The notes under the pieces: generated by a model
Told to the model about the DNA's origin: nothing
What the model saw: the letters and a program-made list of their open reading frames with translations, nothing else
The model's database searches: none
In this document: one piece after another, positions 12,600 through 24,925 of the stretch
Layout of the letters: each line of letters opens with the position of its first letter
Numbering within the stretch: the stretch's first letter is position 1
Made by a program: the position numbers and the translations under genes
Source of the DNA: Lonicera japonica
Lineage: Eukaryota; Streptophyta; Magnoliopsida; Dipsacales; Caprifoliaceae
Assembly: GCA_021464415.1 (NCBI GenBank)
Contig: JAKCWG010000453.1
Span: 96,282-160,281 of the forward strand
Direction: 5' to 3'
DNA: 64,000 nucleotides

Positions 12600-13751
12600 A
12601 AGATCACATTAATTTGACATATTGATGCATTACTCTATTTTTTACTTGTTAATGCATTACTCTAATGCCTAATGTTGTATCATATACTCTCTCTTTCCAT
12701 GTCAAATTGATAATCCACAATGGTCAATAGTATTTCAGGCCATACCATGTTTTTTTTTGATGCTTTAGATACAGACTTGGTAAAGCTTATTCGATAGCAG
12801 AAAAATGGTGATGTATCTACTTCTGTTCATCCCACTAATGTTCAAGGTAAGGGTCAATAATGCACATCTCATTCAGATCTCAATAACACTGGTAATGCAG
12901 TGGTTTGCAGCCAAATGCAGCACCTATCTTTAATATTCAGGCTCAAAAATATGTTCTTGAGATTGAAGAAAGCGGTGTTTTGGCGCCCAAAAAATCTCAC
13001 CACATCCTTCCGGTCAGCCAATAGTTCTGCCAGCACAATCTGTAGGAACTGTGCAGACTACTTTCCCCTCTATCCTATCTGTTGCACACAGCTCAAAATA
13101 GTCATTTGCCAGCCTTTTCATCCCACTAAACACCTCTAAAACCATAGCTACCTCTGACCTACCATCTCCTTATTTCAAAGGAGACCTGCCAGCCATCACC
13201 ATCAATGAAAATACCTATCAAAAAGCTCTGCAAATATAATCTGATTGAGATTCACCACCAATACAAATTTGAGGAAATTACGCTATTAGCAACAGACAAT
13301 ATGAGAAGAAAAGTTTTAAATATAGCCAATAATCCAAGTAAGATGCAAATAAGATCGCTTTATCACTGATGAATGTTTGCTCGGCATAACATAACCAGGT
13401 TAATAGGAAGGACTCGGTGGTGTGAAGCCTAGTTCAGCACTATATTTTATTTTATTTTGAATTATGAATCTTCCTTTGGCTTTGATTAACCAAAGTGATG
13501 TCCTTGCCTCGGTTTCATATAAATGAATGTTGCACCAGTGCTCGGCTTTGAAAAATCGAACTTGATTTGTTTCTTTTGCACCAATGAGATTTTCATGGAA
13601 CAATGCTTGCTAGGCTGATACCAACTAAATGATTTAACCAAACTTGTCCCCTTAAGCAGAGGATAACGTGAAATTTCGTGATTATTTTGAAAAAATAAAG
13701 AAGGGTGCTAGTAAAATTTTGGTGGGGCCAAGGTAATTGGGAGAAGGCACT
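12600..13751. other. No intact gene; scraps of retroelement-like sequence
   Basis: Around 12740-13250 a broken frame contains protein-like pieces (VLAPKKSHHILP; DLPAITINENTYQK) that resemble the leader or ORF1 region of plant LINE-type elements, but they are too short to name. On the minus strand, TTGGTATCAGCC near 13618-13629 resembles a primer-binding site with no LTR that I could define. The rest is AT-rich. Confidence 0.3.
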
Positions 13752-15703
13752 TGTAATACCCCTCAATGTAATTAGTATAAATTAGACACATAATAATATC
13801 GATTAAGTGAAATTTTTGTAGAGTTTAGATATCTTGGTTGAGTATGGACCAAATTGTAAAGTTATAAAAGTTCACGGTTAAAATAATAAAGTTATAAAAC
13901 TTCAGGGTGAAATGCCGTAATTATGCCAAAACTTTGATTTTTTTTCCTTTATCAACCGACTTGCTCCCTTTAATCTTCATCCTTTTTCCATTCTTGCCGA
14001 GAGAACAGAGAAAGAAAATAAATTAGGTACGAAAGCTTTCTTTTTATAAAGTGGTCATCCAAACTCCGTCGAATCGAGTCAACCTATAAGGGAAAGTTGT
14101 TCTATGCGTTGAGGGCTACGCAACGGTATAAAAATTTTAGAGTTGTGCTGGTCGAGGTTCGGGTATCAACTCAAATTTCATTCTTTAGAGCCAAATATTT
14201 TGAGGTAGGGGTTTAATTATTTTTAAAACTCGATAGTATAATTTTATTATATATGAATTATCATATTTTAATTATCTTTATTTTAAGAATTATTATATAA
14301 TAAGGATGATGATATTTTATGATTTATAAAGCCATGGGCATGTGATTTGAAGCAAGATATGCCATTATACTTAATATATATGTGTTAATTGATATACATG
14401 AGGTATCCCTTGGATGTATAAATATTGTATATTGATGAAATTAATTAATTGATAAATTATATACATCAAGGGACATGCATAGAGATTTGTTATAGTTATA
14501 TGGCATAAATTGTTTTAAATGTTCATTTGTTAGCATGTTATGCATATTGTGTATCATTATTGTGTCAACTGAATTCTTGGAGATCTTTTAGCAAATTTGG
14601 ACTATTCTTATGGCATATCTTGTCGACATATATCTTGTATCTATGGTGCCAAAAGCTTCTTATATCTGTTGTATTATTCTGGGATGTGATATGGTCCCGT
14701 GATGGATCCGTTTATGATTGTTATTGTGGCCCTTCGATGATGAAAGAAATATGTATTGACTAGTGCTTGTCGGTGTGAAAATAAGTAAGGCTCAGTGCCC
14801 TTAGGTTGAAAATTCCCATACCCCCGAAGGACAGCAATGAGGTCGGCTGTCTAGAGCCAGCGGTGAGTAGCCCAAAAATCTAGACCTCGACAAAGCACTT
14901 GTGATTCTGTGATACGATATGGATGGACATGTGGTCCAATTATATTATGATATGATGATGATGATTTTTATTTATAGGCCGGATGATGTTATATCATGAT
15001 TATATTGGATTTATTTTCTAGGGCGGTTAGGCCCGTTCTTATTCTTATAATTATGGTTCGACCCAACTTCGGTATCTCTTAGGGGCGATCAGGCCCGTTG
15101 TTATTATTATTATTATTATTCGGTTCGGCCTCAATATTATCTCAGTATAATGGTTGACACAAGGGAAGTAACATGCATATGCATATGCATGCATTATTTT
15201 ATTAGTTGAGCCATGATTTATGATTAAATAGTTAATTACATTTTGTACGTAATATTGTCTGTTATATCCCCCCTACTGAGCTGTGAGCTCACCCCATTTT
15301 ATGTAAACAAATTCAAGTATCCAGGAGATGGATAAGACAGAAGAAGCGACTGGGTCAGAAATGAAGTAGATGACCTCTGATACCGACTCATTTTTGTTGT
15401 ATATGTGTGTATGTGGCAAGCCACGGCTAGCCTGAGTTGTTGTTTACTTTGTAATACATGTTGACATGGTGTATATGCTTCTTGGATTACATGTATGTCT
15501 ATAGATGTATATTACACTCATGTTTTATATTATCGCCCACAACATGAGAATCAGGATTGTTTGTTCCATGCGATGTGATTTTCTTGGATTTATTGTTTCA
15601 TTATTTATTTTAGACATACTTTAGCTCGTCTAAGGTGGGTTAGTAACACTCCAGGTCTTAATTACATGTGTTATGCTACTAATTAAGGCGGGAGTGTTTT
15701 AAA
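13752..15703 (+). mobile_element. 5' LTR of a Ty3-gypsy element, about 1.95 kb
   Basis: The LTR starts with TGTAATACCCCTC and runs to GGGAGTGTTTTAAA, immediately before the primer site TGGTATCAGA at 15705. Long LTRs opening with TGTAATACCC and holding an ACTGAGCTGTGAGCTCACC-like block near the end (15275-15295) are typical of plant Tekay/Del-like chromoviruses. The 3' LTR partner is absent from the window, so LTR-LTR divergence cannot be used for dating. Confidence 0.65.
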
Positions 15704-15836
15704 TTGGTATCAGATGATAGGTTTGCGTTTTACTTGGGTTGTGGGACGAAATATGGGGAATATGAGATGAACTGTATTTTTTGTGAATATGTGTATATTA
15801 AGTTATTATTATATTTTTCTTGTTTTCGTATAGTGA

Positions 15837-16736
15837 ATGGCGACCCTACCAGATAATAGGGAGAACCATGCCACTCACGAGAGTTCTACCTCGGGAGGGG
15901 AGTCTGTAGATGCTATTCGTGCGATAGCTCGAGAGTTGACCAATGTGTTGGCTCATACCGAACAACCTCGAGAGAGAGTTCAGGAGAATCGGGCTATGGT
16001 GGCCCTTGAAAAGTTCAAGAAGTTGTCTCCTCCTGCTTTCAATGGGATGTTCGGTCCCGATACTGCATAGTCGTGGCTTGATCAGATAGAGAGAGCCTTT
16101 GATGTCATGCACTTACTGGATGATTTGAAACGCAGTCTTGGTACATATCAGTTGATTGATCAGGCGGGTGTCTGGTGGAGAAATGTGTCGAGGAGGACGG
16201 ATGCTCCTACTACCTGGGAGCAGTTCACCCAGTTATTTTTAGAGCGTTACTTCTCATCGGTCCATTGTAGTATCAAGAGGGATGAGTTCCATTCCCTTAT
16301 CCAAGGAAATATGTTCGCGACGGAGTATGAGGCAAAGTTCGAAAGTCTGAGCCGTTTTGAGAAAGGTTTAGACGGTGATCTTGAGGAGAAGATACATTTG
16401 TTTCTGAAAGGGTTGAAGCCTTCTATCAGAGATAAGGTGTATCACTTGAACTACAGAAGTGTGCTTGAAGCTGTAAGAGTGGCCATGAAAGTAGAGCATG
16501 AGAGAGCCAACGCCAGTAGATTCCTAAAAAGGAAAAGGGGTACTGACAGAAGGAAGTCGGGTAATAAGGGAAAAAAGTTTAGAAGTGATTCAGGGTCTTC
16601 TAGTGGCAGTGTTGGTAGAGGCCATTTTTCGGGGAGCAGTAGCGAGCACCAGGGACAGAGAGAGAGGGTTTGTTATGCATGCGGTCAAATGGGGCATATT
16701 CGTAGGGATTGTCCAAGTGTGACTCGGGAGCAATAG
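15837..16736 (+). pseudogene. Ty3-gypsy gag, interrupted
   Basis: The frame opens at 15837 (MATLPDN), reaches a TAG at 16068-16070 inside the motif FGPDTA-stop-SWLDQIE, and continues in frame to 16736. The second half carries the retrotransposon gag core (VWWRNVS, TWEQFTQLFLERYF, DEFHSLIQG, KPSIRDKV) and then a CCHC zinc knuckle, CYACGQMGHIRRDC, which binds element RNA. A basic Arg/Lys and Ser/Gly stretch precedes the knuckle, as is usual. Because of the internal stop the protein is broken, although only one substitution disturbs the N-terminal half. It follows the primer site at 15705 at normal spacing. Confidence 0.8.
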
Positions 16737-16914
16737 CCGTCTCAAACTCAGGGCTCGAGCTGTACTAGCGGAATAGGCCAATCTTTCTCTGGTGGTCAAG
16801 GCGGGGGTCAAAGTCAATCCCGTGGGAGTGAAAGTTCGTATGCTCGGGGAGGCGATAAGACTTCGAGTCGAATGTATACTCTAAGTCAGGTGGAGCAACC
16901 CGAAGCTAAAGCAA

Positions 16915-18735
16915 TGAAAGGTACCATTCTATTCTTTAGCTCTTGGGTTAAAGTTTTGTTTGATACCGGTGCTTCTCATTCATTTATTTCGTTGGCTTTA
17001 GTTAATAGATTGTGATTGAATGTTAAACGTTTGGATACACCGATATGTGTTGGTTCGCCTTTGGGGAGTGATGTACGGTTGAGTTCTATTTGTAGAAATT
17101 GTTCCTTGGGTATGGAAGGATCCTCGATAGAGTTTGATCTTATTGTGATGAATATGGAGGTTTATGATCTTATTTTAGAAATGGATTGGTTGGCTACTTT
17201 TCAGGTGATAATTGATTGTTCTAAATGTCGAATATCAATTCCATTACCTAATAGTGAGATTTTGATCTTCCATTGTAAGCCTGAGTCACATACGCCGTGT
17301 ACGTATTTGAGACCTAAAGAACAACGGGATTTATTTCGATGGTTGACTAGTATGGTGGCACGAGAGGATGGTAGTTCTTATCCTTATAATTTTCCTGTGG
17401 TTAGGGAATTTTCAGATGTATTTTTTAATGATCTTCCGGGTCTTCCCCCAAATCGAGTTGTAGACTTTTCTATTTACCTAATTCCAGGTACTGCTCCGAT
17501 ATCGTTAGCACCGTATCGTATGGCTCCTACCGAGTTGAAGGAATTAAAAGTTCAAATTGATGATTTATTGCGAAAAGGGTTTATTAGACCTAGTGTGTCT
17601 CCTTGGGGCGCACATGTACTGTTTGCTAAGAAGCAAGACGGGTTGTTACGGTTATGTATAGACTATCGTCAGTTAAATTGTGTCATTGTCAAGAATAAGT
17701 ATCCGTTGCCCGGAATATATGATCTATTTGATCAGTTACAAGGTGCCGTTAGATTTTTCAAGATAGATCTTCGATCGGGCAATCATTAGAAGTTGGTCCG
17801 TGAAGAAGATATTTCGAAGATGGCGTTTCGTACTTGATATGGTCATTACGAGTTCTTAGTGATGCCATTCGGGTAGACGAATACGCCAGCGGCATTTATG
17901 GACTTAATGAATCGCTTGTATCATCCTTATCTTGATCAGTGTGTGGTGGTTTTTATAGATGATATTCTTATCCACTCCAAGTCTGACGAGGAGCATGATA
18001 ATCATCTTCGTTTAACTCTTCAAGTCCTCCAAGATCACCAGCTCTATGCTAAGCTTAGCAAATGTGACTTTTGGATGTCAGAAGTTAAATTCTTGGGACA
18101 TGTTGTCTCGAGTAATGGGATTTCGGTAGATTCGACGAAGATAGAAGCCGTTCTAAAGTGGGAAATGCCTCGAAATGTTACGGAGGTTAGAAGTTTTATG
18201 GGTTTACCGGGCTATTATCATTGGTTTGTGAAAGACTTTTCCCGTATGGCATTGCCTTTGACTCACCTAACTCATAAAGGTGTTCAATTCATTTGGAGTG
18301 ACGATTGTGAAAAAGCTTTCCTAGAGTTGAAGGGTAAGCTTACTTCGGCTCCAGTTCTTGTTTTACCCGAGCGGGAAAAAGGTTATACGATTTATTATGA
18401 TGCTTCTAGATTTGGTTTGGGTTGTGTTCTTATGCAAGTAGAGTATGTTGTGGCTTATGCCTCCCGTCAACTAAAGCAACATGAGAAAAACTACCCTACC
18501 CAATACCCATGATCTAGAATTGGCTACGGTTGTATTTGCTCTTAAGATTTGGCGTCATTATCTGTATGGCAAGACATTTGAAGTCTATTCCAATCATAAG
18601 AGCTTGAAATACATCTTTACCCAAAAAGATTTAAATCTTAGGCAGCGTTAGTGGATAGAGTACTTGAAAGATTATGATTTTACTTTGCAGTATCACCCGG
18701 GCAAAGCTAATGTTGACCGAGTATCTTCCTACTTT
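16915..18735 (+). pseudogene. Ty3-gypsy pol (protease-RT-RNase H), truncated and mutated
   Basis: The protease active site DTGASHSF lies at about 16960-16985. It is followed, after a stop near 17011, by the rest of the protease and linker ([11 protein letters not shown]). Reverse transcriptase runs from about 17490: the PYRMAP and [12 protein letters not shown] motifs, then [10 protein letters not shown] with a stop at 17787-17789. A second segment from 17898 has the catalytic box VVVFIDDIL and [10 protein letters not shown]. RNase H ([18 protein letters not shown]) is frameshifted near 18510 and ends in a degraded YHPGKAN box near 18690-18711. Integrase and the 3' LTR are missing, because sequence of a different, opposite-strand gypsy element begins at about 18735. 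At least four lesions make the pol dead. Confidence 0.85.
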
Positions 18736-19133
18736 CCTCGAACAACGACTACCCCGTCGCTTATCGGGAACTTGAGTTTTTTATGGAAGGGAGATGCAAT
18801 GGCATTCATTTGGGTTAACCACCCTCTACCAAGGATTGTATTATAAGAAAAGTCCATGTCCATGACAATGAACTCCACCACATTCTGTTTCGGCCCCAAA
18901 CAGACCGGTACCTCGGCTACAGCAATGGGCCAAACTGCTTCTCTACTAAAGCTAAACATAGGTGAATCAATACTCTTGACCTGAGATGGCGGGAGGTTCA
19001 GTTTCTTAAACATGTTGTGATACATTATCTCAAATGAACTCCCTGTGTCAATCAGTACTCTCTTAACGTTAAAAGTGTTGATGTTAACAGTCAATACTAG
19101 CGCATCGTTATATGGGGTGTCAACCCATCTCAT
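18735..19133 (-). pseudogene. Ty3-gypsy (Tat-like) protease, minus strand, truncated
   Basis: On the minus strand this reads an aspartic protease domain. It has a PYNDALVL entry, the active site VLIDTGSSFEIMY, the flap region VAEVPVCLG and the FNTILGRGW-like motif (here YNTILGRGW). The ending FPISDGVVVVRG matches the boundary between protease and RT in plant Tat-lineage gypsy elements. RT should follow but is lacking: the sequence switches to the convergent + strand gypsy element near 18735. It is the downstream part of the gag-protease unit that starts near 20970. Confidence 0.75.
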
Positions 19134-20970
19134 GTCTTCTTTAATGAACTTGATTTCATATGCCGCTTATCTCGCCTATCTTTCATATAGGCCGTGACCG
19201 ATATTACCTCGGCCCCGAATGCTTTTTCGACGCACTGCACCCTCTTTACATAAGCTCTCATTGCGTTCTTAGTAACATAATCTTGGTTGGTATAACTATG
19301 AATCACATTTATTATCCCACCGAAAGTTTTAGGGACCACCTTGTCACCACGCTCGTCATCGCTATTGTTCTCTACTTTCTTTTTCTCTGCTTTCTCGGCA
19401 GATTTGACAAATTCGGCCAAATGCACCTTTGTTATCAGACTCTCCAGAAACTGCTTGAGGGTTTTGCACTCTTCTGTTTTATGTTTGTGGTCCCTGTGAT
19501 ATGAGCATCTCACTTTCTTATTTTTTCGTTCTGGATCCCCGCCTAGAGGTCTCGTCCATTCAAAATACGGTTCATTCTTGATTTGATACATGATTCAGTG
19601 GATCGATTTGGTGAAAACCATATGGATCCCCCCCGGTAACCTTCATCGCCGACATGGGTGAAATCCTTCTTTTTCTGTTTTTTGGAATGATCGAAACTCC
19701 TATCGCCCCGTCCTTCCTTTCTGTCAACGTTTATATTCTTCCTCCAATTACCAATCATCAATCCGTCATCCTTAACGCGCGCGTACTAGCCTATTCTTGA
19801 GAGTAGTTCATCGAAAGTCTGAGGAGGCTTGTGAGTTAAGGAATTGTATATGCCATTATCGTCTTTGGGTAAGCCATACCTAAATGTGTTTAGAGCAAAG
19901 TGTAAATCATAACCTTTTGCTTCTTGGAATACCTCCCAATATCTTGTTGAATACTCCCTCAAAGTTTTGTCCCTTCTCTTTTCATGTTTTCTATGGCCTC
20001 CGGGCCTTTCACCACCCTACTGCTGGTTATGAATTTGGCCATGAGCTGCTCCGCCAGCTCTAAAAAACTATCGATTTGACCTGTTGGCAACCGGGAGAAC
20101 CATCTGAGGGCAACCTCGCCCAGACTCGTAGGGAACATTCGGTACATTACGGCGTTATCTGAGATTCAGTAAGCCATGACCTATTGATAGCACCTCACAT
20201 GGTCAGCTGGGACAGTCTTACCGTTATATATGTTAAACTTCGACTAAGGCAACTTTTTGGGCGGCGGGGCTTCCGTTATGCACTTTGTGAATAGTGAGCC
20301 ATTCTATTCTTCCAATGATTTTCGCGCTAGATCCCTAGGAGTGTAGGCCACAGATTTTTCGGCCACTTTGAATCAATTAACCTTCTCAAATCATTTTATG
20401 CTCATGCCTTGAGCCTAGAATCATTCCCAACCAACCTGTCAAACACATTATGTCTGGGTTCAGCCACTTCTGGAGTGGAAACATGTACCCCATGTGATTG
20501 TTTATCATTTCAACCCTGAACCTGAGTCTGAACGGGTACTGGATTTTCAGTAACAACATTGTCATTACGCGGTCGCCTAACGGTCAACATCGCTGTATCT
20601 TCTTCCTCTGCATTTCTGGAGGCGAATTTCGTTATGTACTTTCTCAAAAGTTCATGCAAGGTTTGATTCTCAAGCCTAAGTAAGGTAGCATTACTGACGG
20701 CACGCCTGCCAGTGAGATCAGGATCATCGTAATTGCTGTCGATCTGCCTCCGATTAGTGCCGACCAGTAGATTTTAGGGATCATTTTGTTGTTGTTGGAG
20801 GGGTGGCAATCCACCATCTCCCCCGGTAGGCTGCGCCTGTGAAATTCGCGAGGTGGTCGCTCTCGTTTGAGGTATGTTGATGGGTACTACATTTTTTGGT
20901 GGAGAAAAATCATACCCACAAGCTTTTCGAAAAGAAAAAGACTGTTTCTCTCGTTCCCACAGACGGCCCA
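19130..20970 (-). pseudogene. Ty3-gypsy (Tat-like) gag, minus strand, several frameshifts
   Basis: Gag fragments appear in order on the minus strand. The N-terminal region near 20970-20770 is Gln/Pro-rich (QPTGGDGGLPP). The gag core at 20147-19960 has LRWFSRLPTGQIDSF and LMAKFITSSR. The C-terminal region at 19591-19130 has YFEWTRPL and the histidine/cysteine motif CSYHRDHKHKTEEC, which stands in for the CCHC knuckle in many Tat-lineage elements. Stops and frameshifts separate the pieces (near 19960, 19770 and 19590), so it is not functional. The adjoining protease lies directly downstream on the same strand. Confidence 0.75.
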
Positions 20971-20999
20971 ACTGTAGGTGGCATAAATTTTATAGCCCG

Positions 21000-21700
21000 A
21001 CCCACTAAGAGGATTTGAGAAATGAGTTTGAGTGAATCAAGAAGAAGGTGAGGTGAGACGAGGGAATTTTTTGGGCATGGTAAGTTCCCCTGGCAGCATT
21101 TATGATGATCTAGTAGTATGTCCTCCATTTGTGTGTCTGTGGTTACTGTATTGAGTTCTTAAGGCAGTATCAATGGTGTTACGAGCTTTCTCTCTCTAAA
21201 ACAGATTAAGTAAACTAACACCTATTCGCCCCAATGTTCAGTAGCCAACCTTTTTCCTAAGCTTCTCATCTTCTATTTAAACGTATAGAATTAGGGTTAC
21301 ACTTGCTCATTAGGGTTGATAGTAAAATGACTAAAAAATGTAAGACTTGGATAATACTCCAGCCTTCATTTCCTTATCTATTACTAACAACTTCTGAATT
21401 CGTACTTTGGTAGTGAAGCAGTGGAGATATGTACGATTCTGTACAGATCCATATGATTTGGTATGATCCTCTCCACACATTTCTCACGCATTCCACACAT
21501 ATTATGGCACGTGCACCCTTCCCCAGGGGTCCCGGTCTCGACTGTCCATCTTGGCGTGCTCAGACGTCCTTGCTTTAGCATGTCTTCTAGTTGATCTTCT
21601 TCGTTTGTGCATGGCCCGTCAATTTGGCCCAGGGTATGGGCCTCTAAACAAGTTGGACGGGCCCAATTTACCTTAACCAAATTTTATGCTCCCTCAATAT
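21000..21700 (-). mobile_element. Probable 5' LTR and leader of the minus-strand gypsy element
   Basis: This lies upstream (on the minus strand) of the Tat-like gag. It holds a minus-strand TATA-like CGTTTAAATAGAAG near 21270 and a leader-like stretch with TACCATGCCC. LTR ends were not resolved, and no second copy exists in the window. Confidence 0.35.
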
Positions 21701-21724
21701 GCATTTTCTCGTTTGTTTTTTTAT

Positions 21725-21902
21725 TTTTTTCTTTCATTTTTAAATATACATATATATATATATGTGCGTGTGTATGTATATATGTATGTTTGGAATACAT
21801 ATATATGTATATATGTATGTTTTGAAAAAGAAGAAGAGGAGGAAGATCAAGAAGAAGGATGAGGAGGAAAAATAGAAGAAGAAGAAGAAGAAGAAGAAGA
21901 TG
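21725..21902. repeat. Microsatellites: TATATG/TA runs and a GAA run
   Basis: A TA/TG-rich run (21746-21815) is followed by purine-only DNA. A clean GAA array lies at about 21873-21899. Confidence 0.85.
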
Positions 21903-22377
21903 GTGGTGAGGGAGTGTATATGATTAATGGTTAATTATTAAATTAATTAATAGTTAATCTTTGATAAAATGTGAGGAGTGTAAGAATAAAATTTAATATA
22001 ATATTAATAAATTTTTTAGAGGGCATTTCTGACAAAAAAGTGGGATGCTTTTATCACCCCTTTTTCATAGAGAGAGATAGACAGGGATTATTTATTTTTT
22101 TTTGGTAAAATCGAGGCTGAAGCAGTAGAAAAGAACAAAGTGATCCTACTGAGCAAAGTGACAAGCAGATTGACTGGCTGGATCTCCATTGAAGGAAGGG
22201 AGAGGATTATTCCAAATATTTCAATCTACTTATTACCTCTCCCCAACTTGGGGAGACTTTCTAAAAAAACCTTGAATATCACTGGCGAAACGGAAATATA
22301 GATCTGGCCAGAAACGGAATCTCCGGTCAGAACTCCGACCACTCAAGTTTCTCTACTTGCTCAAGCTTGAAGTTCCT

Positions 22378-22641
22378 CAATTTAATGAGGAGTCAAAATG
22401 TGAGACTCTGGCTCTTGTATTCTTCGGTGACAAGCAGTGGTTCATGCGAGGTATTGATGAGAGATGAGAACCTTTACACCAACCCAAATTTTGGGAATGG
22501 TGTTTTCTGACTTGAAAAGCATAGCAGAGAAAAATCTGAATGCAGTGGTTGATTGCTATAATATTTATTTCACTGATCTCCGAAGAAGAGCTGTTATAGA
22601 TACAGCTATAATTGTCGGCTTGCACCCTCTTCGTTTGATTC
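22378..22641 (+). pseudogene. Hsp110-type Hsp70-family pseudogene fragment
   Basis: Two separated pieces of one ATPase domain are readable. At about 22381-22452 the frame reads NEESKCETLAL, FFGDKQWFM, matching the start of plant Hsp110-like (Hsp70-14/15-type) chaperones. At 22467-22640 it reads RTFTPTQILGMVF, AEKNLNAVVDC, YFTDLRRRAV and AGLHPLRL-like VGLHPLRL. About 65 residues that normally lie between these blocks are missing, and the ATP-binding pocket is lost. The downstream part of the protein is absent. The family normally acts as a nucleotide-exchange co-chaperone of Hsp70. This copy cannot, being a truncated, internally deleted relic. It ends about 100 bp before a LTR element. Confidence 0.7.
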
Positions 22642-22767
22642 TGAGGAAGGTTTTGGGGTGAGTTACTGATTTGGGCAGGAGGTAGTGTTTTTTTTTCCTA
22701 ATCTTTTTCCTCAGATACCATGATAACAATATAAGAAGAAAAAAAAATTTATGTATATATTCGAATT

Positions 22768-23064
22768 TGTTAGAATACCTAGAATACTGTTAGGATACTT
22801 TGAATATTACCTTTGGATTCTACCATTGGATTCCTTCTTCTTGGATCCCATTCTACCATTGGATTCCTTCTTCTTGGATCTCTTCTTTAATCTTTTATAT
22901 TTATTCTTTTCCACCAACTATCATGATTTTTCCTTTCCTTTGTAGTAGTATATATTAGTTAGTTTTGTATTGTAAACATAAGAGTTGTTGTAACAATATA
23001 ACCCATTATGGGATTCTTGCTTATTAATATAATCTCTCTATTTTTTATGTTGTATAATTTGACT
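22768..23064 (+). repeat. 5' LTR (297 bp) of the LOB-domain element
   Basis: Matches 24975-25271. It contains its own internal tandem repeat of about 33 bp (ATTCTACCATTGGATTCC unit, twice). Confidence 0.9.
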
Positions 23065-23985
23065 TGGTATCACAGCATATAGATCTCTTTTGTTTAGAGT
23101 TATCGAGAACGACTTTGTCTTTAAGCGCTGTCGTCTTCAAATCATCATCTCCGTCATCTCACGAGTTAAATTCATATGTTTTCTATTCAAACAATCACAC
23201 GCGCCCTCACGCGCGGCTTAAAAAATCAACGCTCCACTCACACGCCACCGGCAGTTCTGTTATTCGCAATTTGGTCCAGATAGGTTTCTGTTTTTCACAA
23301 TCTAGTCCAGATAAGTTTCTGCCTTTTGCATTTTAATCCAAAAATATTTGTCCCTTTTCAATTTGCCCCAAAAGTCTCAGTTTAGTCCAAAAATCCCTAA
23401 CTTCTTCATTTTTATCCTAAAATCTTGAGTTATCATGAGTGAATCACAGATCCAAAAGTTTTTTGTTTTTTGCAACCATTCAAAGAAACGTTTAAAGAAA
23501 CGACCGTCGCGGGTTCACCGTTCAAACAAACGGCCGTCGCGAGCTCACCATTCAAAGTTTTTGGTTTTGCGTTTTGGTCTATAAAGTTTTAAAATGTTTT
23601 TATTATTTGCAGTTTAGTCCTAAACCTTTTGGGTTATTGTCATTTTGACCCCAAAGTTTCAGTTATTGGAATCTTGGTCCAGAAAGTTTCAATCAGCCAC
23701 GCGCACTCACGCGTGGCACTTTTACTTGAAGTCCCTTCAAGTCCAAATCTAACCGGGAGACAGTTTTTCGAAAGTTTCCGGCTTCGAAATCCTTAAAAGT
23801 TTTCGGAATTCAAAATCCGTCCAGGGCTATATGTCTCTAGTCCAATCTCTCTCATCGGAGCTCATGACTCTGAAAATTTCAGTCTCCTCATAAAAAAAAA
23901 ATACCCTCTGTCCTGGACTAGTAGCATCAGTATCCCTTTTTTCCCTCTTCATCACTCTGAAAATCCCGGTCTCCTCATCAAAAGT

Positions 23986-24861
23986 ATGTCAAACATTTTC
24001 CGTTCTAGAGGAGGTGCTCTATGTGCTTCTTGCTCTTATGGCCACATGTTTTGTCCTCCATCTTGTGAATCGGCTAAATTTTTTCCAAATGAGATTGATC
24101 GTCGAGATTATCACACAATCTTCTCTGTTTTTGGGATAAAGAATATTGAATTTTTTCTGCAACGTGTTCCCGAATACAAATATGTTGAGACTCTCAAATC
24201 ATTTCTTTTTCAGGCTAAGGCGAGAGTTGATGATCCCACTAATGGCTGTACTGGTCTTATTGTTTCTCTTCAACAAAAGGTAGAAGAGTTGCAATCACGA
24301 GTGACAGCGTTAGAAGCTTTACAGTCACGAGTGACGGTGTTAGAGGTCCGACTAGAAAGAGAATATTATAGTGCTAACCCATCCCTTTCTTTTGCTCATC
24401 CTGAAAGTTCCTCAAGGTTCCTATCGTCAGCAGAAAATATTGCACCCGATATTATTCCGACTACCTTGAATCTTCCACAACCTAGAGTCCTTCTGATCGA
24501 TGAAGATTTGATGGGATATCCTCCCTCCAGAGGCTTATTAAGGCTCCTCGTGTCAACAGAAGAGGCTACGCTTGATATCCTTCCGACTACCGGGAATCTT
24601 TTAGAACACATGACCTCTCTGGCATATCGGACTATTTCAGATTACCAAGCTGTTTTGGAAGATTTTTCAGAGGAATCTTCTCAAGTTGGTTATGATGCGG
24701 CGGTTGCCGGATCAACGAATCCTGACTGGACGTTTTCAGGATATAATCGTTTTGATTATTCTTCTTCTGACCTCAATACTATTTTGAATTTTGGTGCTGA
24801 TGATCTTCAGATTCTTTTCGCTTTTTTGTACCCCTCTACCTCCACGTCTATCATTCAATAG
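23986..24861 (+). CDS. LOB-domain (LBD) protein inside an LTR retrotransposon
   Basis: The 291-aa frame is intact. Residues 13-27 read C-AS-C-SYGHMF-C-PPS-C, the CX2CX6CX3C zinc-binding block of LOB domains. A GAS-like block follows (YHTIFSVFGIKNIEFFLQRVP), then a class I-type leucine-zipper-like coiled coil after NGCTGLI with repeated LQSRVTALE / LQSRVTVLE segments (about residues 88-125). The C-terminal half has a degenerate internal repeat (DIIPTTLNL / DILPTTGNL) and acidic, aromatic sequence that could serve as an activation region. LBD proteins are plant-specific DNA-binding regulators of organ boundaries and lateral roots. Usual LBD genes have an intron; this copy has none, which suggests capture of a spliced mRNA. 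It sits between the primer site and polypurine tract where gag-pol belongs. Expression would come from the LTR. Whether the protein is made is unknown. Confidence 0.8.
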   Translation: MSNIFRSRGGALCASCSYGHMFCPPSCESAKFFPNEIDRRDYHTIFSVFGIKNIEFFLQRVPEYKYVETLKSFLFQAKARVDDPTNGCTGLIVSLQQKVEELQSRVTALEALQSRVTVLEVRLEREYYSANPSLSFAHPESSSRFLSSAENIAPDIIPTTLNLPQPRVLLIDEDLMGYPPSRGLLRLLVSTEEATLDILPTTGNLLEHMTSLAYRTISDYQAVLEDFSEESSQVGYDAAVAGSTNPDWTFSGYNRFDYSSSDLNTILNFGADDLQILFAFLYPSTSTSIIQ

Positions 24862-24925
24862 CATACCGTTCAGCTTCTCAATAGCTGTTTGGGCATCTTT
24901 TTCTTCTTTATCTTTCCATTATTTC

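Noticed and set aside
23064..23336. 90-codon frame next to the 5' LTR of the LOB-domain element
   Set aside because: It overlaps the primer site and repetitive leader and has no protein motif.
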